A DNA stretch of 49,396 nucleotides. Source: Candidatus Freyarchaeota archaeon (lineage in GTDB: Archaea; Asgardarchaeota; Jordiarchaeia; Jordiarchaeales; Jordiarchaeaceae). Numbering within the stretch: position 1 is the stretch's first letter; each line of letters starts with the position of its first letter. Where the stretch lies: positions 1 to 49,396 of the forward strand of contig JAUQZE010000043.1 in NCBI GenBank assembly GCA_030587365.1. The letters are read 5' to 3'. Below, in pieces: positions 34,317 through 44,312 of this stretch. Below the pieces are notes generated by a model that was not told the origin of the DNA, searched no databases, and saw only the letters and a program-made list of their open reading frames with translations. The translations under genes and the position numbers were made by a program.

Positions 34317-34621
34317 TTTAACTCCTCTAAGTGTTATCTCAATTAGTTTTTTGGGTGATAGAATCTGTCTGACCGTATATTTTGAGGGGTTTTTTCCCCT
34401 CATTTTTTGAAATATCTTGAGATGTTTTAACAGTTTTAAAACTGTATATATTTATTTCTTGTTTTTAAAAGAGAAGTAGGAAATGTTTATTCGTTAGAAA
34501 TTTTACCGCTAAGTTTTTTATTGGGTAAATGGGTATATTACTCAGTGAAATAAGAGAGTCAAGGCGGAAGTGTCGCTTAGAGCGTGGATTAGTTTTCATT
34601 TCTTGAGTGAGGTGAGCTTTG

Positions 34622-35134
34622 TTGAGAAACGAGTCCCTCATTAAGGATATGAGCAGAATTCTGCTAGAGTTTAACGATATAAGGGAAAAGTACGATTTGG
34701 AAGTTAAACGACTCTCAGAGGCTTTATCCCATCTCGTGTCATCTAATTCGGATGGAGATAGACTGAGGAACGGAGAAAAGGCTCTTGATTGCATATTCGA
34801 CACAGACGAGCATTTGTTTAATTTTGAAAGAGTTATGACGGATTTAATAAGTTTGGAGATGACAAAAAACCGTGTCCAGGCTATGACTTCGAATTTTATT
34901 TCGAGGGTTAGGTCTCAGAGGGAATCGCTAAGCGAACTTCAAAAGAACATTAAAAACTACTTGAAGGTTAGCGACAACTCTGACCTTTCAGAAACTGCTG
35001 CAAGAGATCTTCAGAAAAGCTCAGAAGTGTTTAGGAAAAACGTGTTAGAAACAAAGAGGGAAAGCGAAAGCTTAACTTCGCTGCTCAGAGATAAATACGA
35101 AAAAATTCGCCTAGGAAAATCCAATTATATTTAA
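34622..35134 (+). CDS. Coiled-coil protein of unknown function
   Basis: The 170-residue protein is nearly all helix, with heptad-like stretches (DMSRILLEFNDIREKYDLEV; RVRSQRESLSELQKNIKNYL; ESESLTSLLRDKYEKIRLG). It is charged and has one Cys and no membrane segment. The TTG at 34622 follows the SD GAGGTGAG at 34609-34616; the TTG at 34619 is too close to it. It converges with the end of the membrane-protein operon, with 9 bp between the two stops. I recognise no family. Confidence 0.55.
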   Translation: MRNESLIKDMSRILLEFNDIREKYDLEVKRLSEALSHLVSSNSDGDRLRNGEKALDCIFDTDEHLFNFERVMTDLISLEMTKNRVQAMTSNFISRVRSQRESLSELQKNIKNYLKVSDNSDLSETAARDLQKSSEVFRKNVLETKRESESLTSLLRDKYEKIRLGKSNYI

Positions 35135-35143
35135 TTTATTCCT

Positions 35144-36544
35144 TCATTTTTCCTCTTTTTCTTTTGGTTTCTTCTCTTTCTTAGATTCCTTCTTTTTTCC
35201 GTATTCTTTAACAAAACCTATGATGTAAGCAGCCATCGGAAAAGAGAAGGCTATAGGCAGTAATAGCACTAGAACTATTTCGGGTTGTGAAACCTCAACG
35301 CTTTCAATAACGGGTAAAGGAGCTCCAACTTGATTTAAGGCTATGAGTGCTGCGAAACATATGAAGGAGAAAATAATAACGCCTCCAACACGGAGAAGAG
35401 TACCGATGAGGGCGGAGCGGGTTACCTTGCCGAAACTCGGAGCCGCTGCTACCGCGGTCAGTGTTTCTCTCGCTTGCGGGATTTCTGTGTAAACTTTGTC
35501 CACGTATGCTTGAAGCCGCCTGATGTCGTGGAGCGCTTCTTTTTTCACTTTTTTCTTTTTAAAAATCTTCATTTCAACAATATTTCTAAGAAATTTTATA
35601 GCCTCTTGGCTGAGCGTTGATTTTTTCGAGGTTTCTTTTGTCTCCTCGGTAACCGCTTCCTCTGGCGCCAAGGCAATCTCTTCCACAACTTTCAACTGCT
35701 GCTCAATCATCTTCCTTCTTTCAAGCGCTGGGGAAGTAACCTCATCCATATATATAACTTGGAAACCGATTTCCACATAAAGGTAGCATATAAGGGCCGC
35801 AAAGAACAGAGGCGAAGTTAAAAATGCGCTCGCTGCTCCAGTTACACCCCCGTATAATACACTAATATAGAAGGAAGTAGAGCTAAAGAACAAGGTATTG
35901 CTAGGTAAACCAATGTTAATCATCTTAGTTAAAGCGGCGAGCGCTAACATTGTCTGCATGCAAATAAATGAAGAAACCAGATATCTCATCCTTATCTTCA
36001 AAAAAAAGACAGCACCGGTAATAATGGCAACAAGAAGTAGGAACGGGAATAGAAAATAATAAAACGACCACAAGGTAGTGAGGGCTAAGTCACTCAGTAC
36101 AGTCATCCACAGGTTGGGCCAGATCAAATACTCCATCGGGAAAGTGTTCAAAAACAGGATCAAAGGAAAAGGATTAAACCACATTCTCGATGTGAAAAGA
36201 TCCATATAATATTCTAAAACTAAAATGTTATCATAGAATGTGAAGGAAAGTTGAGCCAGCGGGGGCGCGAAAAGCTGGGCTGATAGTTTATCTAACTCTC
36301 TAACCATAATGGTAAAAACAAACTGCACCAGTCTCCAGAAATCACCTAGAAAAATGCCCAAGTTGCTAGGACTCCAGGTCTCAATTGGTCTATAAAATGT
36401 ATACCACGTGTAAGAACTCCAGTCATAGTATCGAATCTCATGGAAGACACGCGACCAAATGTTGGTGAGAACCACTAGTAGAGAACCCAAAAAGGAGACC
36501 GCGGCAACAATTTTTAACGATAATTTAAACTGTGAACTTTTCAT
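35144..36544 (-). CDS. Polytopic membrane protein, last gene of the MoxR operon
   Basis: The 466-residue protein has an N-terminal membrane anchor (LKIVAAVSFLGSLLVVLTNI), an extracytoplasmic stretch rich in Trp and Tyr, a cluster of about five membrane helices (residues ~125-275), a charged cytosolic region with coiled-coil character (~285-385), and two more membrane helices before a Lys/Glu-rich tail. It follows the DUF58 gene by 4 bp, so it is part of the same operon. I do not recognise a family. It is probably a membrane scaffold of the MoxR system. Confidence 0.65.
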   Translation of the reverse strand: MKSSQFKLSLKIVAAVSFLGSLLVVLTNIWSRVFHEIRYYDWSSYTWYTFYRPIETWSPSNLGIFLGDFWRLVQFVFTIMVRELDKLSAQLFAPPLAQLSFTFYDNILVLEYYMDLFTSRMWFNPFPLILFLNTFPMEYLIWPNLWMTVLSDLALTTLWSFYYFLFPFLLLVAIITGAVFFLKIRMRYLVSSFICMQTMLALAALTKMINIGLPSNTLFFSSTSFYISVLYGGVTGAASAFLTSPLFFAALICYLYVEIGFQVIYMDEVTSPALERRKMIEQQLKVVEEIALAPEEAVTEETKETSKKSTLSQEAIKFLRNIVEMKIFKKKKVKKEALHDIRRLQAYVDKVYTEIPQARETLTAVAAAPSFGKVTRSALIGTLLRVGGVIIFSFICFAALIALNQVGAPLPVIESVEVSQPEIVLVLLLPIAFSFPMAAYIIGFVKEYGKKKESKKEKKPKEKEEK

Positions 36545-36548
36545 AGGA

Positions 36549-37931
36549 TTACCTCAATGCTACACCTTTCTTTTTGGCCTTAAGATACTGGCTTACAACC
36601 GCCGGTAGGAAATCGTCGGGACCAACATCTATAACTTCCACATCCATTTTCACAAGTTCATCCACAATTTTCTTCCTCTGTTCCAGCAATTCCTCAGAAA
36701 TGGCCTCTGCTAATGCTCTCTGAACAGGGGTCAACTCACCAGAGTACGCTTCAAACCACGGTCCAAAAGGCGAGATGACTAATAATGAGTTTTTATGAGC
36801 TCGAGCAAGTTTACACGCATCTATCATGTCTCTGCTGCTTTCTTCAAGATCTGTGAAAATGATGAAGAAGCTTCTTTTCGGGGTGCGTTTTAGAATCCAT
36901 TCCATTACTTTCATCATGCGTGTTCCGCCTCGAGGTTCCACGGTGGCTAATGCCTCTAAGATATGGTAAAAGTAATCCTTCCCCAGTCTTGGCTTAACGT
37001 AACTGTGAACCTCGTTTGAAAAGGCGACCACACCTACCTCATCTCTACGCTCGAGTGCAAGCATTGCCAGAACTACCGCCGCTCTTATTGAGTAGTCAAG
37101 TTTTGTGTTGTCTGGGAGGCCTCCGCCCATACTAGCGCTTGTGTCCAGTAGTATCAAAATTGTGATGTTCTTTTCGGTTTCGTATTCCTTGATCATTATT
37201 CCTCCGGTTTTGGCTGTAGCTTTCCAGTCGATTCTTCGGTATTCGTCCATGGGGAAGTAGTTTCTTAATCCGAAAAACTCGGTTCCTATGCCCTTTTGTC
37301 TTGTTTTGTGACTTCCGAACATGCGTCCTAAAGTTCTTTGCCCAACCATAGCCTCCATTTTTCTTACATCTTGGTAGGAGGGATAGATTAAGAGTTCGGT
37401 GTAGATTTCGAATTGTTTCTGTTCGAGGTGTAAGCCGAGTCGGTCATGCACCACCAGTTTTGTAGGGCCTATTTTGTGTGTTCCTCTTCTTCGACACTGT
37501 AAAACGTAAGAAAAGACTTTCTTCTCTCCGGGATCTAACCTGGTGGTCATTACGCTTTTTCCAAGAACCAGAGTGAATATCTCAGGATAGGTGTCGAATA
37601 CTTCTAAGTAGTCTATTCTCAACCTTCCCTTATTTTCAACAGTTACCGTTACGAATACAAAATCTTCTGCAAACACCTTTTCCTTATCGATGGTTCTTGT
37701 TATTTCAATATTATCCAGATTCACAGCCAACCCAAAATAGGGCATACTTATAACGGATGCCAGAATTAGGAAAATTCCGAGGAGCACCAAGTAGTAGTTT
37801 ACACTGGAAAATCCGAAAGCTAAACAGAAAACTCCGCTGACAATTACCACTCCGCCTCTAGCAGTAAGCAAAAATATTATCCCTCGGAATTTTTTAGATC
37901 GGTATAGCGATTTCTCCCACAATGCTCGCAA
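36549..37931 (-). CDS. DUF58 / von Willebrand factor A-like protein
   Basis: The 460-residue protein has two N-terminal membrane helices (VVIVSGVFCLAFGF; YLVLLGIFLILASVISM), a beta-sandwich region with RGTHKIGPTKLVVHDRLGL, and the DUF58 motif YFPMDEYRRIDWKATAKTGG. A vWA domain follows with the metal-ion site LLDTSASMGGG and the downstream Thr/Asp in GGTRMM and IFTDLEE. DUF58 proteins pair with MoxR ATPases in assembling or maturing other proteins. Its start (TTG 37931) overlaps the 3' end of the MoxR gene by 38 bp, indicating tight coupling. The vWA part is probably cytosolic. Confidence 0.85.
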   Translation of the reverse strand: MRALWEKSLYRSKKFRGIIFLLTARGGVVIVSGVFCLAFGFSSVNYYLVLLGIFLILASVISMPYFGLAVNLDNIEITRTIDKEKVFAEDFVFVTVTVENKGRLRIDYLEVFDTYPEIFTLVLGKSVMTTRLDPGEKKVFSYVLQCRRRGTHKIGPTKLVVHDRLGLHLEQKQFEIYTELLIYPSYQDVRKMEAMVGQRTLGRMFGSHKTRQKGIGTEFFGLRNYFPMDEYRRIDWKATAKTGGIMIKEYETEKNITILILLDTSASMGGGLPDNTKLDYSIRAAVVLAMLALERRDEVGVVAFSNEVHSYVKPRLGKDYFYHILEALATVEPRGGTRMMKVMEWILKRTPKRSFFIIFTDLEESSRDMIDACKLARAHKNSLLVISPFGPWFEAYSGELTPVQRALAEAISEELLEQRKKIVDELVKMDVEVIDVGPDDFLPAVVSQYLKAKKKGVALR

Positions 37932-38898
37932 TTATCCGGTTTACCGACACTCCCTCAAGCTCTGCTTCCGGTCTTAGAATCAAACGATGGTTTAAACTCT
38001 GCTGTGCTATCGCCTTTATATCATCAGGGATAACATAGTCTCTGCCATTCAGAGCGGCTCTCGCCTTGGAACCTTCCATCAAGACTATAGACGCTCTGGG
38101 GCTTCCTCCCAGAAGAACTTGAGGGTTTCGCCTTGATCTAATCACAATATCACGTATGTACTCCATTATTTCAGGCGCGACATATACACTCTGTACAACA
38201 CTCTGCATTTTTGCTAGAATGTTCGGTGAAGCTACTGATTTGATGTTCTCATCGTCTGCTCCGGTTCTTCTTTTGAGCATTTCCACCTCTTCACTATCTG
38301 TAGGATAATCCACATTGAGTTTGAACAGAAATCTGTCGATCTGCGCCTCTGGTAGGGGATAGGTTCCCTCATGTTCTATGGGGTTCTGTGTTGCAAGTAC
38401 CATGAAGGGTTTGGGAAGAACATGCCTCACCCCTTCTATAGTGACTTGTTTTTCCTGCATAGCCTCTAATAGAGCCGACTGTGTTTTTGGCGGCGCCCTG
38501 TTTATTTCGTCAGCAAGCACAATGTTCGCGAAAACCGGGCCTTCGCGGAACGAAAACTCGCTTGTTTTCTGGTCGAAGACATAGGTTCCCAGTATATCTG
38601 AAGGAAGCAGGTCTGGTGTGAACTGTATTCTCTTAAACGTGCAACCCAGAGATTGTGCAAAGGTTTTCGCCATATAGGTTTTAGCCACTCCCGGAACACC
38701 TTCAAGTAGGACGTTGCCATCACACATCAGTGCGATAAAGACATCCTCCAAAATCTGGCTCTTTCCTACAATGGCTTTGTTAACCTCGTTCATAATCTCG
38801 GAAGCTATTTTCCTAACAGCATTTATACCGCTAACTTTGCGGGTTTTTTCCTTTTCCTTTTCTCCGGTTTCGGTTTCCTCAGACATTTCATCTAACAC
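37894..38898 (-). CDS. MoxR-family AAA+ ATPase
   Basis: The 334-residue protein has Walker A GVPGVAKT, Walker B LADEINRAPPKTQSALLEAM, sensor region VLATQNPIEHEGTYPLPEAQ and the arginine finger segment IDRFLF. A C-terminal lid domain with GGSPRASIVLMEGSKARAAL follows. MoxR ATPases act as chaperones with vWA (DUF58) partners. The N-terminal ~25 residues are charged and probably disordered. The GTG at 38898 overlaps the end of the DUF4350-like gene by 11 bp; ATG at 38886, just after that stop, is an equally good start. No membrane segment is present, so it is cytosolic. Confidence 0.9.
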   Translation of the reverse strand: MLDEMSEETETGEKEKEKTRKVSGINAVRKIASEIMNEVNKAIVGKSQILEDVFIALMCDGNVLLEGVPGVAKTYMAKTFAQSLGCTFKRIQFTPDLLPSDILGTYVFDQKTSEFSFREGPVFANIVLADEINRAPPKTQSALLEAMQEKQVTIEGVRHVLPKPFMVLATQNPIEHEGTYPLPEAQIDRFLFKLNVDYPTDSEEVEMLKRRTGADDENIKSVASPNILAKMQSVVQSVYVAPEIMEYIRDIVIRSRRNPQVLLGGSPRASIVLMEGSKARAALNGRDYVIPDDIKAIAQQSLNHRLILRPEAELEGVSVNRIIASIVGEIAIPI

Positions 38899-40252
38899 TC
38901 TCCAACAATCTCTGCATCTGGAAAAATAAATCCAAAAACTCGATTTTGCTCATAAACATCTGTTTTCTTCCCGCCGAAATTTCCTCACATAAATCAAAAA
39001 GCTTTCTTACCTCTTTTTCTTTTATGCTCGGATTCTTGGCGACGGCAGCTTTAACAGCTTCATCCACGCTGAAACCTTCCTTAAGCCCGAGCTGCCTCAC
39101 GAGCTCACGTTTCAAACGTCGATACAACAACTTAACCGCATTACCGTAAAGTTGGTATTGTGTATACCACATCATCTTTTCACTAAAGAAAGTTTTACCT
39201 CTACGCATAAACACTTCCGTAGGACTAAGAGGTTCAGGCTTCTTCCCACGAGGCAACCAAAACCAAATGGAAATAACCAAAAGCACGGGGTAAATGGGAG
39301 CAGTCCACCAGGTACTTGATGCCCAGTTAATATAGCCCATCATAGAGCCGAATATTCTCGCATAAGATGTGGCGGGAAGAGCCAAATGAGCCTCATCCAC
39401 AATAATCGGATAATAGGGGCCCACTCTACCCTGAGCTAACCAATCAACAATATTAGTGGCAAAAATGCGATTATCAGCCCGGTTTATCATATCATCATTA
39501 AAAATACTTGGATCACTCACCAGAACAATTCTACCACTACCGAGCTTCATCTGCTTCAAGTCATAAGCAGCCACAACATACTGAGGACCTTGAACGTCGG
39601 GGGGTGTATCTATAACAAAATTATTATCCACATCCAACCAGCTAAGAAGGGAGCTTGTAGCCACCACATTTCCATATTGAACATTAGCTAGAGTACAGGC
39701 AAAGTTTAACACCACTTGACTTACGCCCTGCGTAAAGGTGTAGTTAGCATTAAAAATCGTTATCACTGGTGCGCTTGTCCAAGATGTTAAATTAGCATCC
39801 GTTGGCTCATACAAAATGTGTCTCGTGAATGGCGGATTAAGAATATCAATAGGTATCCCAAGCATGGGAAAAAGCTGAATAAGAAGTGTATTAGCCGTAC
39901 CGAAGTCATCAGCTATCAGCAAACCACCACCCTCCCTCACAAAATTAGCCAACTGTGATACTTCAACCGGATTAAAGTAAGGCATGGAAGGCCCAATGAT
40001 TAAATAGGTTGAGTCGGGGTACCTACTAAGAACACTTAGGGAGGAAAGAAGGGGTCTAACTTCGTATCCCTTAATATTCAAATCCGCTCTAAACTGTTGA
40101 CAACCATTATAGAATGGATTATAGATTGAGAAGTCAATCCCATAGGAGATATTCATTGCGGTGTTACCTGGAAGAAGAGGGAGTAATAGGGGGAGCCAAG
40201 CAATCACAAAGACCACGATGTAAACAGCGGTTTTGATTTTGCTTCTAGGCAA
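38888..40252 (-). CDS. DUF4350-like membrane protein of the MoxR operon
   Basis: The 454-residue protein has an N-terminal membrane helix (IKTAVYIVVFVIAWLPLLLP), an extracytoplasmic domain with the GldG/DUF4350-like pattern (PDSTYLIIGPS, FVREGGGLLIADDFGTAN, GSGRIVLVSDPSIFNDDM, NIVDWLAQG), then IIVDEAHLALP, a second membrane helix (IYPVLLVISIWFWLP) and a cytosolic helical tail. DUF4350 proteins regularly sit between MoxR/DUF58 genes and a transglutaminase or DUF4129 gene, exactly as here. It overlaps its upstream neighbour by 8 bp and the MoxR gene by 11 bp. The molecular role is unknown. Confidence 0.75.
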   Translation of the reverse strand: MPRSKIKTAVYIVVFVIAWLPLLLPLLPGNTAMNISYGIDFSIYNPFYNGCQQFRADLNIKGYEVRPLLSSLSVLSRYPDSTYLIIGPSMPYFNPVEVSQLANFVREGGGLLIADDFGTANTLLIQLFPMLGIPIDILNPPFTRHILYEPTDANLTSWTSAPVITIFNANYTFTQGVSQVVLNFACTLANVQYGNVVATSSLLSWLDVDNNFVIDTPPDVQGPQYVVAAYDLKQMKLGSGRIVLVSDPSIFNDDMINRADNRIFATNIVDWLAQGRVGPYYPIIVDEAHLALPATSYARIFGSMMGYINWASSTWWTAPIYPVLLVISIWFWLPRGKKPEPLSPTEVFMRRGKTFFSEKMMWYTQYQLYGNAVKLLYRRLKRELVRQLGLKEGFSVDEAVKAAVAKNPSIKEKEVRKLFDLCEEISAGRKQMFMSKIEFLDLFFQMQRLLESVR

Positions 40253-43200
40253 GCTTTAAACTACCTCCGGAAATAAGACTATAGAGTTCTGCAAAGTACT
40301 TAGCCGCCTTATTGTAATCCTCCTTTTCCAGAGTTTGGCTGCTGTAACGAGCCTTCTCAAACAATTGCGTTAGACCGTTAACCAGTTGAGGATTAAGTCC
40401 TTCCTTCTTTATAACCATCACTGCAAATTCACGCGTGGTCTCATTAGGAGCCCTCACAATACCGGAGTACTGGTTCACAGTGTCCGCAAACATGCCATAA
40501 AGGTACTTGACAGCGTCATTGAATTTACCCCCGCCAACCAAGTCCTTAAGCTCAGCAATCCTAGCTTGCAAATTCATAGGCGTAACAGCCTTCTTCTCTT
40601 CCTTAGGGCTAACTCTCCTAGCCAAACAAATTACACAAATAACAGCAACAACAGCCAAAACAATAATAACCAGAAGCCAAGAAGCTTCAGAACCCATCTG
40701 CAAAGCATAATACAATAATAACATAACAGCCAAACCTCCAAAATCACTACCTTGCGTAATATAAACTGTTGCCGAATTAGAAGAACCTGTATCTAGAGTC
40801 AAAACAATTGTTACATTACCCACAGTATTATTGTTAGGATTAATAAAGTAAGTATACAAAATTGTCCCTGCGCCACTAGTAACGCTGGGAGAAAGATTAG
40901 TCGAATTCCAAGTAATATTTATTGTTCGCCCCATTATAGGATTCCCATTAGAATCAACAGAGGTACAACGTATATCATAATAACTTCCAAGTACACCAAC
41001 ACTCGGAGACTGAAAAACCAATTGAGCACTATTAAAGACATGTAACTCTGTGACTCTCCAAGAACCACTGTGAAACTCATCACCAGCATAGCTTATATTA
41101 AGCGCAGACAACGCATTAACAGGTAAAATAGAAAGATCGGAGCTATCAAGTGTGATATTAAACTCACCGTTTATCCCTGTATCATCACTGCCTAAAAGTG
41201 TGGGTCCATAGTAAACAGAAATAGTCTCGCCCGGAATTCCGACTCCAAAACTATCCCTCAACACGCCTGTTATGTAAGCATTTTCGGTAGGTAGTACTGA
41301 TCGTGGTTCAACACTCTGTTTTGCGTAAATCCCATTAAGTGATAGGCTCTGGTAGCCGAAACCAGAAGAACCAATTGTTGTTCTAACATATATCCTGATT
41401 ATTCTTGATGTACTCGAAGCATTAAATAGTTGTTCATTATCGGTAGCGTTGATAGTATAGTATCCGGTGTAAAAATTACTATTTGAAATAACTATATTTC
41501 TACTGAAGTAGCCTGTACTGTTCGTAGTTGCCGGATAAGAACTTTGGGTGGGTCCATAGAACCAAATTGTAATACTTGTATTAGGTCGAAAAGCACCAGA
41601 TCCGTCTAGAACCCAACCACTAACAGTAATGGTATCACCTATAGCAGCATCATTAGGAGCATAATTTATTACAATTAATCCCGTATCGTAGATGTAGACG
41701 TTTACTTGGGAGGAGTTTACACCGAGAATTCTACCACTTTGCGAACAATTAGCAAAAACCTGAACAACAGCTTCAGTTTCCCAAGCGGTGTTTGTATATA
41801 AAACATAGCCAGAAGAATTGGTGCTAGAATTAGTAAGTCTGGTTACTGCACCACCCGCTGTGCTATTATCCCACCATATTGATACATAAATATTGTTAAT
41901 TCCAGTTCCGTTATCATATACTAAGCGAGCCGTAATATTAGTTGTATTACTATTTCTGAGCGTTGAAGGATTAACCGACACTGATAGTGATGGTCTAACA
42001 TAGACATGTATACCGTTTGAATCCGAGGCTGAGGTGGCTGGAGTTATTGGTAAACCCAAATAATCGCCGGAAAAGTTTGCCGAGAATATGTAATCTGTGA
42101 GATCTAGTGAGGAACCCGGGCAATATATCTGGAAGTAGCCAGTATTATTAGTTAAGCCGCTTGTAACAAACGTTGTTCCATTACGATATACTTCAATGTT
42201 CACGTTAGGTATTCCCATAATTGAACTGTTGGCACAGTCTGGGTCAATAAGTCTTCCTTCTACTATTACTCCTCCCTCGTTCCGGATAAGATAGTAATTA
42301 TTTCCCTGATAAGTAGCAGTTGAGGTAGCGGACATACCGTCTATCTGAGAAGTCCCATTTAGGAGTACACCAGTATAGTTTGTAGCTATCGGAATACTGG
42401 AGGATATTGTTTGATTATACGCCTCAGCTAGAAACAATACTGGTCCGACGCGAAAACTATTATTCAGGGTTGTGCTGTTTTGAGCCAAACCGTTTCCATC
42501 TGTTGTATCATTTCCAATAAAGATTCTATTCATTGTTACTGGATCAAAAATATAGAATGACACATTAGCACCACTAACTGGACTACCAGAGGTAGCGTTT
42601 GTGAGAGTTGCATTAATCGTGATTGATGTTCCTCTCGGTACAATTAGTGGTGATGCATTTAATTCTAGGTGATATGCACCTTGGACATTAGGGTCGGGGT
42701 TAGTTCCGTTTTGTGCGGGCCCAGGTGTGGGGTCAAATTGTACCCACTCCCCACCCCCACTAGATGTCGGTACCCAAACCTCTGCCCAAGCATGAGCATT
42801 TATAGCTCTTATAATGTGAACGAGCCCCAGTTGAGGGTCTACGGTTATTTGTCCCCCTACGAATCCAACCACAAGCCTAGCTGAGATGCCTAGTTCTCTA
42901 AGCGCCATTACGAATGCACTCGCGAAGTGAACACAGATTCCTTGCCCGCCCTCTAAAAACCACAACACAGGGTCTTCTCCCTGCGGCGGGCCCCCACCAT
43001 TTAATAGAATACTCATATTGTAGGTGTACGCGCCTCCAGTTAGAAGAGATAAAGCACTCATAGCGGTTTGATAAACTGTACCACTATCATCTATGCTGTT
43101 TACAAAGTTCATAAAAGTAGTATTCGCTTCCAAGTAGGATGGAACTTGAGTGTAAACACTACTAATATAAGATGGCGTCTGCCCAGGATAGCCTGCAGTA

Positions 43201-43964
43201 CTATTAATCACAGCCAGATTGAAGGGATATCCCGCAGCCGTATAGTTTATGGTCGAGAGCCCTGACCCAGTGTAACCTCCGTTAAGGAAAGTGCTGTTAT
43301 ACTGGTCCATACTAATGTTGAATGAGATGAGATCTCCCTGTATGGTTTGGATTGTATATCCACCAGCCTCTACTATAGTGTAATTTGCAAATAGTGCTGG
43401 TATTATGGTAGATGATGAAGTGGAATGAGTGAAATTCATATATACCGTATACAGTTCCCAGGGAGAGGAAGGCACATAATTTATTGGATTGTGGGGGTAG
43501 GATCCCGTTAGAGTCTTATTCCAGTCCATGTAATAACGGTCGTATGCCTCCAGCCTCCAATACCTAGTAGGAGATGTTGAATCATTCGGATGAACTATAA
43601 GCACTATCATGTTTGGGTCGATTAGACCATAATCGAACATGTATATGGGCGGAATGAAGGTCATGTCTGGTAGGGTCATGTTTGGTAAAGTCATATTCGG
43701 TAGGGTCATGTTCGGTAGGGTCATGTTTGGTAGGTTGAATATGTTGTTGAACCAGTCTTGGGGAAATTGTGGAATGCTGAAGTTTGTGTTGATTGGTGTA
43801 ATCCAAGGATAGTATATTTGTCGTATGTTTGTGACTGTGGCGTAGTTGAGTACCTGTTGTACGTAGGTGTTTTGGTTACTGCTTAGGAAGAAGTACGCCG
43901 CTCCTAGACCTAGGAGTATTAGAAGAATAAGTGTTATAGCGATGACGGCTTTCCGGGAAACCAT
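40245..43964 (-). CDS. Large surface transglutaminase-like protein with Ig-like repeats and a DUF4129 tail
   Basis: The 1,239-residue protein starts the MoxR operon. Residues 6-27 are a signal anchor. Residues 80-103 are five NMTLP-like units. A transglutaminase-like domain spans about 330-415 with the expected triad: Cys344 in GQGICVHFASA, His391 in NAHAWAEVW and Asp411 in FDPTPG. About 650 residues of Ig-like or carboxypeptidase-regulatory-like beta domains follow (repeated LTNATSGSPVSGANVSFYI, GTGINNIYVSIWW, GIPGETISVYYG). A membrane helix (~1095-1120) and a cytosolic DUF4129 domain (KFNDAVKYLYGMFADTVNQY to the end) complete it. Many N-x-S/T sites suggest surface glycosylation. The MoxR/DUF58 pair may control it. 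Confidence 0.85.
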   Translation of the reverse strand: MVSRKAVIAITLILLILLGLGAAYFFLSSNQNTYVQQVLNYATVTNIRQIYYPWITPINTNFSIPQFPQDWFNNIFNLPNMTLPNMTLPNMTLPNMTLPDMTFIPPIYMFDYGLIDPNMIVLIVHPNDSTSPTRYWRLEAYDRYYMDWNKTLTGSYPHNPINYVPSSPWELYTVYMNFTHSTSSSTIIPALFANYTIVEAGGYTIQTIQGDLISFNISMDQYNSTFLNGGYTGSGLSTINYTAAGYPFNLAVINSTAGYPGQTPSYISSVYTQVPSYLEANTTFMNFVNSIDDSGTVYQTAMSALSLLTGGAYTYNMSILLNGGGPPQGEDPVLWFLEGGQGICVHFASAFVMALRELGISARLVVGFVGGQITVDPQLGLVHIIRAINAHAWAEVWVPTSSGGGEWVQFDPTPGPAQNGTNPDPNVQGAYHLELNASPLIVPRGTSITINATLTNATSGSPVSGANVSFYIFDPVTMNRIFIGNDTTDGNGLAQNSTTLNNSFRVGPVLFLAEAYNQTISSSIPIATNYTGVLLNGTSQIDGMSATSTATYQGNNYYLIRNEGGVIVEGRLIDPDCANSSIMGIPNVNIEVYRNGTTFVTSGLTNNTGYFQIYCPGSSLDLTDYIFSANFSGDYLGLPITPATSASDSNGIHVYVRPSLSVSVNPSTLRNSNTTNITARLVYDNGTGINNIYVSIWWDNSTAGGAVTRLTNSSTNSSGYVLYTNTAWETEAVVQVFANCSQSGRILGVNSSQVNVYIYDTGLIVINYAPNDAAIGDTITVSGWVLDGSGAFRPNTSITIWFYGPTQSSYPATTNSTGYFSRNIVISNSNFYTGYYTINATDNEQLFNASSTSRIIRIYVRTTIGSSGFGYQSLSLNGIYAKQSVEPRSVLPTENAYITGVLRDSFGVGIPGETISVYYGPTLLGSDDTGINGEFNITLDSSDLSILPVNALSALNISYAGDEFHSGSWRVTELHVFNSAQLVFQSPSVGVLGSYYDIRCTSVDSNGNPIMGRTINITWNSTNLSPSVTSGAGTILYTYFINPNNNTVGNVTIVLTLDTGSSNSATVYITQGSDFGGLAVMLLLYYALQMGSEASWLLVIIVLAVVAVICVICLARRVSPKEEKKAVTPMNLQARIAELKDLVGGGKFNDAVKYLYGMFADTVNQYSGIVRAPNETTREFAVMVIKKEGLNPQLVNGLTQLFEKARYSSQTLEKEDYNKAAKYFAELYSLISGGSLKLA
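43656..43727 (-). repeat. Tandem 15-bp repeat encoding NMTLP units
   Basis: Five successive 15-bp units encode NMTLP (the last DMTF) inside the large surface protein. Each complete unit carries one N-x-T glycosylation site. Units differ by a few synonymous bases, so the array is not brand-new, but slippage could change its length. Confidence 0.7.
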
Positions 43965-44312
43965 TTTTTCACCTACGCATAATTGTAAGCTTTCCCTTTG
44001 TAGTAGAAAATATTGTTTTTGATAGTGATAAAGTTTTTGAATGTTACAAAATTTTGGAGAATAAAAATTACTGTAGAGAATAAGAATTACACAAATTAGT
44101 GTTAAATTAGTGTTAAATGCGTAATATAAAAAAGACCGCCACTTACGAAATTAATGAGAAGTTTATCGCTTTTATCTCATTGATGAATAGTGAAGTATAT
44201 TTGAACTCGGTGAGGTGAGGCAACTCGAAGCCCGCTTAGAAACCATAAATTTAGTTCCTGTAGCCACGCGTAGGGTAATATTTTAAGCAAAGGTGGTTAC
44301 GTTTAAATATCA
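43965..44312. promoter_or_regulatory. Divergent promoter region, MoxR operon and deacetylase-family gene
   Basis: This 348-bp region separates two divergent units. It holds the direct repeat TTAGTGTTAAAT (twice, about 44097-44120), AT-rich stretches suited to TATA boxes on both strands, and a 24-codon frame at 44216-44287 (GTG AGG CAA CTC...) after GGTGAGGTG. That frame may be a leader peptide or chance. No larger gene is seen. Confidence 0.35.

Noticed and set aside
44216..44287. 24-codon frame with an SD-like sequence upstream of the deacetylase-family gene
   Set aside because: It is too short to support without conservation, so it is only mentioned in the promoter region.
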